From Cyanophora paradoxa (lineage: Eukaryota; Glaucocystophyceae; Cyanophorales; Cyanophoraceae): DNA of 64,000 nucleotides. Below are positions 1 through 9,459 of the stretch, piece by piece. The position numbers and the translations under genes are program-made. How positions within the stretch are numbered: the stretch's first letter is position 1; every line of letters starts with the position of its first letter. The notes below the pieces were generated by a model. The model had not been told where the DNA came from. It was given only the letters and a program-made list of their open reading frames with translations, and did no database searches. The stretch spans positions 1 through 64,000 of the forward strand of contig QPMI01000017.1 in assembly GCA_004431415.1 (NCBI GenBank). The letters are read 5' to 3'.

Positions 1-2236
1 GGCGTCGGCCCGGGCGTGGAGGTCCCGCAGGAACCCGAACAGCGCCCGCGCCGCCGAGAGGTCCGTCGCCGACCACTGCTCCGCCCGCCCCGCGGCGCCC
101 GCCAGCCACCGGGCGAACGAGTTGAGCGCCGAGAAGCCGGGCGGCGGGCGGCGGCGAGGCGCGGGGCGAGGGCGGCGGCGGGGCGGCGAGGGCGGCGCGG
201 GCCGGGGCGCGGAACCATAGGAGCCAGTCGCGGGGGGCGGGGGCCGGGGAGGCGGCGCAGGCGAGGAGGCCCGTGGCGAAGGCGGCGTGCGGCGCGAAAG
301 GGCCGAACTCGGCGGGGAGGGCCTCGGTGAAGTAGAAGTCGCCGCCGCCCAGGCGCTCCGAGAGCCAGCGGCCCAGGGCCCGGGCGTCCGCATCGGGCGG
401 GCAGCGCCCGAGGCGGAGGAGGGGCCGCGCGGGGTCGGCGGGGACGAGGGCGGCGCCGGCGGCGGCGGGGAGGAGGTCGAGGGCGGAGGGCGTCGAGCCG
501 AAGAGCAGCTCCGCCGCCGGCAGCTCCCGCCCCGCCCGCAGGAAGACCTGAGGTCAAGCGAGGGTGAGCGGCGCCGAGGGCACGGGGCGGGCGGGGCGGG
601 CGGGGCGGGCGGGCCTGGGACTGAAGGGCGCGGACGGCGGCCTCGAGGGCGGCGGCGCGGCGCTCGCGGAGGCGGGCGAGGGCGGCGGCGAGGGCGGCGG
701 CGATGGAGGCGGCGGCGGCGCGGGCGGGGGCGGGGACAAGGCGGGGCTCGGCGGCGTGGCAGAGAATGAAGCCCCAGAGGGCGGCCCCGCAGTAGACGGC
801 GACGGAGAGCGAGGCCCGCGTCCCGCTGTTCAACATGTACGCCGCGTGGCCTGCCGCCCGGGCCCGAGTGAGATGCGAGGGGGGAGGGAGGGCGGGGGGG
901 ACGGGGGGCGGGCTGACAGGGCACGACGGCGCGGAGGTGGGCCTTGGAGAGGTTCAGCTCCCGCCTCGCCGGCCCGGGCGCCCGCCCCTCCTCCTTCTCG
1001 CCCTCGCCGGGGCTCGGGTCGCCGTCGAGGGTGGCCGGCACCAGCGGGCTCGCCTCGGCCGCCGCGTCGCAGATCACCCGCACCGCCCTGCGCGAGCGCC
1101 CGCTCAGAAGAGAGAGGGGGCGGGAGGGGTGACGGGGGGTGCGCGCTTGTCGCGGAAGAGGGCGGCGCAGGCGCGGGGGAGGTCGTCGGCGGGGAAGCGT
1201 GCGCCGAGGATGGAGGGCAGGGGGGCCCCCGGGGCGCGGCGCTCGGCGAGGACCTCGCCGCTGCCGTCCTCGCGCAGCGCGTACGCAACGGCGCGGTCGA
1301 GGCCGGCCGCCGCCAGCACCCCCTCGCACGCCCCCCCGCACGCCTCCCCGTCGCTCCCCTCCTCCACCGCCCCTGCGCGCCACGCGCCGGGCCCCACGGT
1401 CAGCCGGGGAGCGGGTGCGGGGCAGGGGGGCGGGCGCGCCGAGGGCGGCGGCGCAGGCGGCGGCGGCGCTGCGGCGGGCGAAGGCCTCGGCCTCGTCCTC
1501 CTCCGCGGGGCGCGGCTCGAGCTCGAGGACGGCGCCCCCGGCGAAGGCGTGCAGGGCGCCGCTCCAGCGGCCCCCGCCCCGCCGGCCCCCTCCAGAGGCA
1601 AATCCTCCCCGATCGACGTCAGCGGGAGCCCCGCGGCGGAGGAGGCGGACGGGAAGGAGGAGGAGGAGGCGAGGGGCAGGGCGGGGCGGAGGGCGCGGGC
1701 GACGAGGGCGGCGGAGGAGGGGGCGAGGAGGGCAGTGAGGGGCAGGCCCAGCAGCGAGCGCGCCGGCCGCGGGCCCAGCCCGAGCAGCGCGGGCGCGTTC
1801 GCGCTGACCTGCGCGAGGCGCCAGGCCTCCGGGGGCGGGCACGCGGCGCCCGCCCCGCCCGCGAGGGCCGCCTCGAGGCGGAGGACTGCCAGGACGCCGT
1901 CTGCGCGGCCGGCCCGTCGACGCCGGTCAGTCCCGTCAAGACCGGCGCGCACAGCGGGGCGGCGGGGCGCGCACGGCTCTGGACGGCGCGGCGGAAGAGG
2001 ATGGAGGAGAGGTCGTGGGACGGGTGCGCGTCGGAGGAGCTCGAGGCGGGGGCGGGGGCGGCCGGCGGCCACGGGGAGGGCGAGCCGCGGCGCTTGCCCT
2101 CTTCCCCGGAAGACGAGGCCGACGTGGGCGTCGCCGGGTCGGGCATCCCGAACGACGGCGTGCGGGAGCGGCTCCTGTCAGACCCCGCTGAGGCCGCCGC
2201 CCTCCCGCCGGCGCCCGCGCACGCCGCGTTGCCCAT
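1..2236 (-). CDS. Phytochrome photosensory module (PAS-GAF-PHY), 3' end outside window
   Basis: Red/far-red type photoreceptor that would carry a covalently bound bilin. The start ATG (2234-2236, MGNAACAG) opens a Ser/Pro-rich leader. After an intron near 1.9 kb comes the phytochrome PAS core (RLAQVSANAPALLGLGP, about 1,800), then the GAF domain (LDRAVAYALREDGSGEVLAE and FPADDLPRACAALF, about 1,150-1,310; ICDAAAEASPLVPATLDGD near 1,050). Intron 851-917 splits one codon: T at 918 plus GC at 850-849 give Cys in the context PCHAAYMLNSGTRASLSVAV, the plant/Cph1-type bilin-attachment Cys-His. Next follow LWGFILCHAAEPRLV and the PHY domain (WLLWF near 215, then a SF..W segment). The window ends inside or just after PHY, so the output domain (kinase or other) is not visible. 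PAS/GAF/PHY order and conserved residues make the family call strong. Exact exon ends are by eye. Confidence 0.85.
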
Positions 2237-2670
2237 GTCCCCCCGTTTCTCACCAGCGCCTGGGCCTTCGCGCGGGGCGCAGACTGTCAAGGTCGGATGG
2301 CTGGCTAGCCACGGGCCTAGAGTCTTCGGACGGGCGCGCGCAGCGATCGCAGCCTCTGCCAGCTGACGTGGTGTGCGCACTCTTTGGGGCGAAGGGAAGC
2401 ACTTGCAACGGCAGCTCCTCTCCAAGGCTTGCGGAAGAGCTAGCTAAAACGGCCCTCGCTTTGACATGTACACCCGCAAGCTCGGTAGCGAATCTACTAG
2501 CGATTCAGCCGATGCTGCTGCGCGCGCTGCGGCTAGCGCTGGGGCCCGGCGCGGCCGGGCGCTACGAAAGGCGCGCGCGTTTCTCTTAAGCTTTTCCCCC
2601 GCGCCGCTCAGCGGCTGCTGCTGGCCCAGTGGTGGCAATCGATCAGGTCGACGTCATCCGCAACTTAACT

Positions 2671-3034
2671 AGGAAGGAGTCCGAAGGACCGCAAGCTTAA
2701 CTTCTGAGCTGCTTAAGCGTGCGCGCGCACGTTCGCTAGAACCAGCCTACACGCACGCGCTCTGTAATGTAATCCTATGGAGCAGGATAGATGAATATGT
2801 CGGTATCCGCCCGCGGGAGCGGGCCGGGGGAATGATCTAGGAGGAAGGAGTCCGAAGGACCGCAAGCTTAACTTCTGAGCTGCTTAAGCGTGCGCGCGCA
2901 CGTTCGCTACTAGGCTAGAAGTTGCCTAGAACCAGCCGCTGAGCCTACACGCACGCGCTCTGTAATGTAATCCTATGGAGCAGGATAGATGAATATGTCG
3001 GTATCCGCCCGCGGGAGCGGGGGAATGATCTAGG
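2671..3034. repeat. Two-copy tandem repeat, about 171-193 bp per copy
   Basis: Copy 1 runs 2671-2841 and copy 2 runs 2842-3034. Both begin AGGAAGGAGTCCGAAGGACC and end GGGGGAATGATCTAGG. Copy 2 carries a short extra stretch after GTTCGCTA (a duplicated CTAG..CCTAGAACCAGC motif) and lacks the GGGCC of copy 1; the rest is almost identical. It lies between the phytochrome start and the bHLH gene, with no coding signal, so it is probably a promoter-proximal tandem duplication. Confidence 0.9.
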
Positions 3035-3569
3035 AGGCGGGACCGAATGGTCAGATCGGCGAGCAGTTGCGAGACGTTTTTTCGAACTGGCCATGGCCCA
3101 TGAATCGACAATCCACTCGCGAGTTCGCGCGATCGATGGGGAACCAGTACTCGGAACTTTGGCGATTGGAAGATTCGCAACCCGATCGCGAGCGCACGTG
3201 AAGTGCAGGACCGCGGGGGTACAAGTAGCTAAACGAGGGTACAGAAATTACAATTCAGACCAAACTTTGCAGCAAGTGCAACGGTGCGCGCGTGCGCAGA
3301 CTCGCCGCAGAGTCAAACCGTACCAAGCCAGCATGCGCACTGCGCAGGCAGCGCAGCCCGCGCCTTGCAAGCGTTCGCCAAACCGTCGCGTGACGCCGCG
3401 CCGGTTTCGGTCCTTCCTGCCCCGTGACGCTGGCTAAGTTGAATCGGAAAAGGCGAACCGGCGCGCTTTTCGCCGCATTTCCTAGTGCCGCCTCGGTGCC
3501 GATTCCGAGTCGCGTCACCTGTTTTTCAGGCGTCAACGCCCGTCGCCCGGCCCGCGTCGCTGTCGTAGG

Positions 3570-3611
3570 GCGGCGAAATTGGCGTACGTATACGCGGCGC
3601 AATTTCGCCGC
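3570..3611. promoter_or_regulatory. 12-bp inverted repeat upstream of the bHLH gene
   Basis: GCGGCGAAATTG at 3570-3581 is the exact reverse complement of CAATTTCGCCGC at 3600-3611, with an 18-nt spacer containing GTACGTATAC. It sits about 190 bp upstream of the bHLH start codon, in a 700-bp stretch (3040-3790) where I see no gene. It could be a dimeric transcription-factor site or a small stem-loop; this is inference from symmetry only. Confidence 0.4.
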
Positions 3612-3799
3612 GCAAAAGCGAAGACGTCGGCGAAGCAGCCGAGCGCCGCTCATTTCAGAAGAAGAGCGCGCGACGCACCGACGCCTCCGCCGCGGCGCGT
3701 CAGCAGCGCGCTAGTCTTGATCTAGAGTGCGATCGCCCCCGAGCACCGCACAATACGCGTACGCGTACGTACGCACGCACGGCCGAAAAGCGACACAGA

Positions 3800-5518
3800 A
3801 TGGCGGGTATGGCAACAGCACCCGCTTCGTCGGGGTCTTTCGGCGAGCTCGAGCAGCTGGAGTGCGGCGGCTACCCTGCGGATCTCTTTGATCCCGTCCT
3901 GGACGAGCTGTTCGAGCACCAGCCCGCCGGCCTCGGGTGCGCATGCGCCCGCCCGCCCGCCCGCCCGCCCGCGGCCGCGCCGCTCCAGCCGCGCTCCCGC
4001 CCGGCCCCGCCTCGACGCTCCAAAACGCATTAAAATTCGATCGCGGCGCCGGCGTGGGCATTGGGCGCCGAATTTACGCGGGGCGGGGGTAGGTCGATGG
4101 GCGCCCTCTCAAACCTGGCGGCACCGCCGGCCTCGGCGGCCGCGGGGGGCGAGGGCGCGGGCGAGCGCAGGGCCGTCATCGACGCCGAGTTGCGGGCCCG
4201 CCTCGCCTCCGAGCTCCGCTCCGCGCCCTGCCTCCGCGCGAGGGGCGACCCCGGCCGCCCCCTGCCGCCTACCCCGGGCCTAGGCCCAGGCCTGCCCGTC
4301 GCCTCCCAGCCCGCAACCTGGCGCTCCGGTCGCGAGAGGTCCGCCCCGCGCCGTTTCGGCGCTCTCTGCTAAGAATCCGCGCCCTGACGCCGGCCGATGG
4401 CCATCATGGCCAGCCCGGCGGCAGGGTCGCCATCGGGGGCGGCCGGCGGGCAGGTGCCGGGGGGCGACTTCGGGTCCATCCTGGCCTCGGCGGCGGCGGC
4501 AGCAGCGGCGGCCGTGATCAAGCACCTCGCGGCGGAGGGGCGGGAGCCCCGCATCCCGGCCTCCGCCCTGCCCCTCGTCACCGTCCCCGGTGCCCAGCGT
4601 ACCCCGCCCCCGCGGCCGCCCCCGCCCCCTCGCTCTCGGCTCACGCCGGCGATCTCCGCCGCGCAGAGACGAGCGGCAGCCGATTCGTCAGAGCGGAGTC
4701 GGCGTCGCGGTCGGGGGCGCGGGAGGGCTCGCCCGGGGCGCCCTCGGGGCCGTCGGGGAGCTCGAGGGCGGGGACGCCCCGCGCCGCCTCCGCCGCCCGC
4801 TCGAGCCCCGTCCTCCGCTCCACCTCCGGCTCCTCCCTCGCGACCGGGGCCTCCGCAGCCGCCGCCGGCGCCGGCGCCGGCGCGGCGTGCTGCTACAGCC
4901 TGCGGCACAAGCCCTCCTCGCCGGCCGGCGACGGCGCCGAGTCGCCCTCAGACGCCCGCTCCTGCTCGCCCCCGCCCCGGCCCCTCGCCTCCGCCGGGCG
5001 CCACGCGGGGCGGGCCTCGGTCTCGCCGCCCCCCGCGCGCCCCGGGAAGCGGTCGCGGGGCGGGAGCGGGGACGAGGACTGGTCGGAGGCGGAGCGGCGG
5101 GACGAGGACGTCGACCCGCACACCCTCGTGCGCCCCGCACCCCCGCGGCCCGCCCCTCTTCCGACTCAACCCCGCCCCTCACCGCCGCCGGCGGGGCATG
5201 CACGGCAGGGCGAGCGCAAGCGGCGCGGGCGGATCAACGACCTGCTCGCGCAGCTCAAGGCCCTCGTCCCCAAGATCGCCAACCGCGTGCGCCCCCGCCC
5301 CGGCCCCCTGCCCGGCCCCGGCCCCGCTCCGCGGCTTCGTCCCCTCCTGAGCCTCCGCCTGGGGGCAGCGGACGAACAAGGCGGAGGTGCTGGCGGCGGC
5401 GATCAAGCACGTGGGGGAGCTCGCCGCCGAGAACGCCCGCCTCAAGCGCGCCCTCGCCATGGCCAGCCCGGGCCCCGCCCGCCCCGCCGCCTCCCCCTCC
5501 AGCTCTTCCGCCGCCTGA
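3800..5518 (+). CDS. bHLH transcription regulator with short zipper-like helix
   Basis: DNA-binding regulator, presumably nuclear. ATG 3800 begins MAGMATAPASSGSFGELEQL, an acidic first exon ending near 3937 at GTGCGC. Middle exons are Ala/Ser-rich (about 4,400-4,590) and include an acidic exon (SGDEDWSEAERRDEDVD, about 5,070-5,120). An intron of roughly 5,128-5,209 precedes the basic region and helix 1 (GERKRRGRINDLLAQLKALV, about 5,210-5,285). A further intron precedes helix 2 and its extension (NKAEVLAAAIKHVGELAAEN then RLKRALAMA, 5,375-5,465). The Glu/Arg pattern of ERKRRGRIN is the E-box-contacting bHLH signature. The leucine spacing in the last helix suggests bHLH-LZ-like dimerisation. 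Stop TGA 5516-5518. The subfamily was not determined. Confidence 0.75.
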
Positions 5519-6295
5519 CCCCGAGACGGCCCCTTTGCCTCTAGATCTCTTCCGGGCCGGGCCGCCACGAGCCGCCTGTGTAACATGTACACCACCCCTG
5601 ATCGTGCAGTGATCATGAGCGTTGCGGGGCGGCCCATGCCACCCCCACGCGAATAGTTCGGCAAATAGTGCCCGCAACCTATAGCTACTTCTGCACGTGC
5701 AACGTGCAACGCTTAACGATATTGCTCTCCGTTCGTAGCCTAGTAGTTCCAATCCTGAGTCCGGGCGCCGGCCGGTGGGGTCGTTATTGTCTTTGATCTC
5801 TCGTCTCTGGCTTATTATCGTAGTATATCTTAAAGGCCTTGACTTTTGCTTTTAATTTGCTTCTTCGTGATTTCAACTGCCACGCTGTATCCGTAGTAAC
5901 GTCTCTAGATCTTCGACAGGTCCGATTCCGGCAACTTGTACTCATGATCAGTGATCATGAGCTCAGAACCGTGAACTAGTGCCACACTGTTGGCGTATTT
6001 GATTTAATTTCCAAGTGTCGACGTCGTGCGTATACCGTAGTAGTACGTAGTACATCAGATATCGATACTAGAACTATGATATCGATGTACATCCGAATTC
6101 GAAACGTATCGTGCACGTGGTTTGTCATATTGCCGAGTTGTATTCCCCTAATAAGATTGACCATATGCATGTGCATCGGACTTAATTTCGGGGCCCGGCG
6201 GCCTCACGGCCTGGTCTCCCCGACGCGCGCGCGCGCTGCGCACGCTGATGTTTCGCGGACTCTCAGTAAAGTCTCCCCTGCATCGATGGAAATGC
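5519..6295. other. Intergenic, no gene seen
   Basis: Less GC-rich than its surroundings, with many 6-10-bp palindromes (TGATCA, ATCGAT, GTACGTAC, CATATG). No ORF shows family features. It probably holds the 3' UTR of the bHLH gene and the flank of the decayed duplicate at 6296-7516. Confidence 0.5.
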
Positions 6296-7516
6296 AAATG
6301 CAAGCTATGCAAAAGGCGGCAACTGTAGCTATTTACGTCTATCTGCGCGAGGGCATTGCGGGGCATGCGCTCCGGGCGCGAGGGAGGCTACGAGACGCGG
6401 AGGAGGGGGCCGAGGGGCGCGCTCGGGGAGGGCGGCCCCGCCCCCGCGGCCGGCGTCACGACGAGCTCGCGCGGGGCCGCCGGCGCCCCGCCCGGCCCCG
6501 CGGGGGAGGGCGACGAGAAGGAGCGGGGGCGGCGGGCGGGCGGGGCTGGCGAGGGAGGGGAGGGAGGCGTGGCGCTGCCCGAGGCGAGGGCGCCGGGGGG
6601 CGCGGCGGGGCCAGCGAGGGACTCGGCGGCGTCACGGGCGCCGACGCCGGCCCGCCACTCGTGCCCGGGAGGGGCTCAGGGAGCGGCGCCGGCCCCGCGG
6701 GAGCCCGGCCGGGCGTCGGGGAGGAGGCCGGGGCCGAGGGAGCCCATGGCCAGGGAGGGGGCGGAGGAGCGCGGGCCCCGCAGCGGCGAGGGCGAGGGGT
6801 CGGCGGAGCTCGGGGCGGGGGAGGCGCCGGGCTCCGCGTCGCCCCCCTCCCGGGCGCTCGGCACGGGGCTCAGAGGCCGGCGCCCGCGCAGAGCCGGCAG
6901 GGCGAGGTGCGGGGCGGAGCTGGCTCCCGCGAGGCCGGGGCCGGGGCCGGGGCCGGCGGGGCCGCGGGCGGCTCGTCGGAGTGGCGGCGGAGGCGTGCCT
7001 GGAGGCGCTGGGCGCGAGGAAGCTGATGCGGGTGGGCGGGCCCGGGCGCTCGGAGCCGCGGCGGGCGAGGACGAGGGCCGCCTGCGGGGGCCGCAGCCCC
7101 TCCGAGAAAGAGGTCGACCCGCGCCGCAGCGGCGGCCGCTGCGGCCCGGCCCCCTCCGCCCCGGGGCCGGGGCCGGGGCGGGGACGACGGCGGCGGACTG
7201 GGAGCGGGAGAGGGAGATGCGGCGGGCGCGCTCGGGAGGGCGACGTCGGGCTCGCGGATGGCGGGGAAGGCCGCTGGGGTGAAGGCCGCCGCCCGGTTCA
7301 GCGGCCCCGCCAGGCTCGCCAGCAGCCGCGGCAGGTCCGCCCTCTCCCCCCGCCCAGCCCGGCCTGGGGCCAGGCGCGGCGGGGGAGGGGGCGGGGGCGG
7401 GCGTGGGAGCGGCGGCGGCGCTGGCGGCGTGGGCGAGGCCGGCGGCGGAGATGAAGTGGCCCTGCGAGGCGGCGAGCTCGGAGGCCTCCAGCGCCGCACG
7501 CATCCCCTCCGTCCCC
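6296..7516 (-). pseudogene. Decayed partial duplicate of the CNBD-protein gene at 12.0-13.9 kb
   Basis: About 1.2 kb here matches 12,024-13,245 at high identity, on the same strand. The match starts around ATGCAAACTATGCAA (TGCAAGCTATGCAA here) and stops abruptly at GTCCCC (7511-7516), matching TCCCC at 13,241-13,245. The 5' exons of the parent (start codon, CNBD half) are missing. The copy carries several one-base indels relative to the parent. For example, CGGGAGG near 7,229 against CGGGGAGG near 12,961 changes the frame after IREPDVALP, and GGGCGCGAGG near 7,010 stands against GGGCGGCGAGG. Without a promoter-proximal exon and with frame breaks it is best read as a pseudogene. It could still be transcribed. 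Confidence 0.75.
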
Positions 7517-8572
7517 TCCTCTACTGATCGCGAGCCCCCCTCCGATCAATTCACCCTTCCCGCCTCAAGAAGTCCCCGTACAGCAGCGACGGCTCGCGGC
7601 GCAATTCGGAGCTAGAGCGGTCTTGTTGCGCCGTCAATTCGAAGCCTTGAAGATTGAGACAAACGCGCCCAACTCCGACCGCCTGCGATCTCGAGCGAAC
7701 CGCCTCCAACCTTTATCAATCCTTCCGGGCTTATCCTGTGCGCCGACGTCCGCGTGAGCCCGACGGCGCGCGCGGGACGGCGTTCGAGCGCTTTCGAGGT
7801 CCGTTCTCACCTTCGAGCTCGATCGCACGGCGCGGAGAGTGCGTGTACGGCGCCTCCGCACGGCTCGTTCGGCTCTGCGCATCCTATCAACCCGAAAGAC
7901 CACCCTCCTGCTCGTCCGTGCCTGCAGAAGGCGTTGTCGGGCGTCGGTAGGGCGCGGACGAGCGCCGACCGCCCGAGAACGGGCGCGCGCACCGGCGCCA
8001 CCGCCCTCAAACCACTCACAGAGGCCGTACCGCCGCCCTGCAGCGCGCCGCTCGACGGGATCCGCGACCAACTGCCGTTTTCGATCCGGCGCCGCACACG
8101 AGCCGCGCCGTGCGCGCCGTACGATAGCGACCGCGTACAAAGCGCGTACAGCGGATGCTGCGCTAGAATTTGGTCGATATACCGGCGTCAAGGCGGCATT
8201 TCGGACGTGCCGAGTCGACTCCGGTATCCCCCTCTCGATACCGTTGCACGTCCACCGAGGTCGAGCCGCTATCACGCGGGGGCCGCGAGCAGCTCCTATG
8301 ATCGCCTGTGTCGATCTCACGTCCACCGAGGTCGAGCTTGAGTCCACGCCGGCGCCGCCCAAACACGTGGCAGCCGCCGGAGTCGGCAAGTCCTGCCGCC
8401 AGCGGAGAACCAGAGTAGCGCGATTTCGAGCTCAGCCCTTCCCATCGCAAGTGGTTCGTCGAGTCCAGATGTGGTTTAGGAAAGCCTAGACCACTCTCTC
8501 TGCCCTCCGGCCTCTTTTCGTGCTTCAATAGCCCGCGACCGCACCGGAAAGAAGTTGAGAAACGCGCTAGCC
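7517..8572. other. Mid-GC region without a confident gene; short direct repeat
   Basis: Open frames exist on both strands (251 codons on minus, 216 on plus), but both are Arg-rich, low in family-like character, and mutually overlapping. I cannot choose a coding frame. A 19-nt motif CACGTCCACCGAGGTCGAG occurs twice (about 8,247 and 8,320). The last part is presumably the promoter of the small gene starting at 8573. Confidence 0.4.
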
Positions 8573-9188
8573 ATGGCAGCGCCAGCGCCTGGGAATGCTG
8601 CAGCGATCTCGGCCGCCCTTAACCAGATCGCTCAGGAGGCACAGATTCTTGGAAACGAACTCCCTCAAGTCGCTGGGCTGGCAGCCCTCCTGAATGTTCG
8701 TGGGCACCGCGCGCCGTGCACATTCGCCGTCTCGGGCTGATTGTCCTTCGAGCAGGTTCCCCAGCAGCTGCAGCAGCTGCAGCAGCTGCTGCAGCAGGGG
8801 CAGCGGGCGATCCTCCGGCAGGTGGGTCCCACGCGTACGCGACGTTTGTTTGCGCATGCGTAGCGCTGACAACACTTGGTCAACAAGGTCAACAAGATCG
8901 ACAACCGCACGCGGGTTCGCCTGCACGGTTGTTGCGCATGCTGCCTGCGCGCTCATCCAATTCTGCCCTCAGGGAAACGGCGACATCCTTCCTTTTCTCG
9001 ACATCGAGGACGCGAACGGAAACCTGCCGCCTCCTGCCTTGCGCGTCCCGAACCGTCAAGCCCTCATCAACCTCTCCCGTCAGCAGCTGCAGCAGCTCCT
9101 CGCCTTCTACGGGCTGCCCGTTCCTCAGGATACGGAGGCGCGAAGGCGGGCTGTGATGATTTGCCTGGGTCTTCTCGTAACCCTCTGA
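8573..9188 (+). CDS. Small three-exon protein with Mug135-like C-terminal motif
   Basis: ATG 8573 (context GCCATGG) gives MAAPAPGNAAAISAALNQIA, continuing to AGLAALLN. An intron runs from about 8,696 to the acceptor TTCGAGCAG. Exon 2 (about 8,752-8,820) encodes a Gln/Leu helix (VPQQLQQLQQLLQQGQRAIL). A second intron follows (GTGGGTCCC to CCCTCAG near 8,970). Exon 3 encodes GNGDILPFLDIEDANG, then ALINLSRQQLQQLLAFYGLP and RRRAVMICLGL, ending TGA 9186-9188. The segment 'alinLsrqqLqqlLafYGLPvp..tear..av...lGL' resembles the C-terminal motif of fungal Mug135-like proteins (function unknown). That similarity is from memory of the family and is weak evidence. The protein is about 135 residues, with no signal peptide or membrane helix. 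Confidence 0.55.
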
Positions 9189-9459
9189 TCTAATTCAGAT
9201 GCCCGGCCGCGGGCCCCGCCCGCCCCGCCGTCTCCCCCTAGCCTTGCCAGTCCCTAAGGGGGGTTTATTTTGTCTTTCGCGATATTATATAAAAGAGCCA
9301 CTGACTTGCCGCGCGCGTCAGTTGGGTCCGGGGAAGGGAAATTAATCATGTGAACGGGACTGTTGCACTGCAGTGGCTTGGCATTCACAGCGCGCACAAG
9401 ACTCGCACAAAATTGGGCGGGGGGACTGCAGCCTGGCAGCCCCGTGCGGGACTGCACTT

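Noticed and set aside
564-2589. 600- and 584-codon open frames on the plus strand
   Set aside because: Antisense to the phytochrome exons, whose PAS, GAF and PHY motifs are unambiguous.
8752-8830. CAGCTG/CAGCAG repeat as a stand-alone microsatellite element
   Set aside because: It is coding: in frame it forms the Gln/Leu helix of exon 2 of the small gene at 8573-9188.
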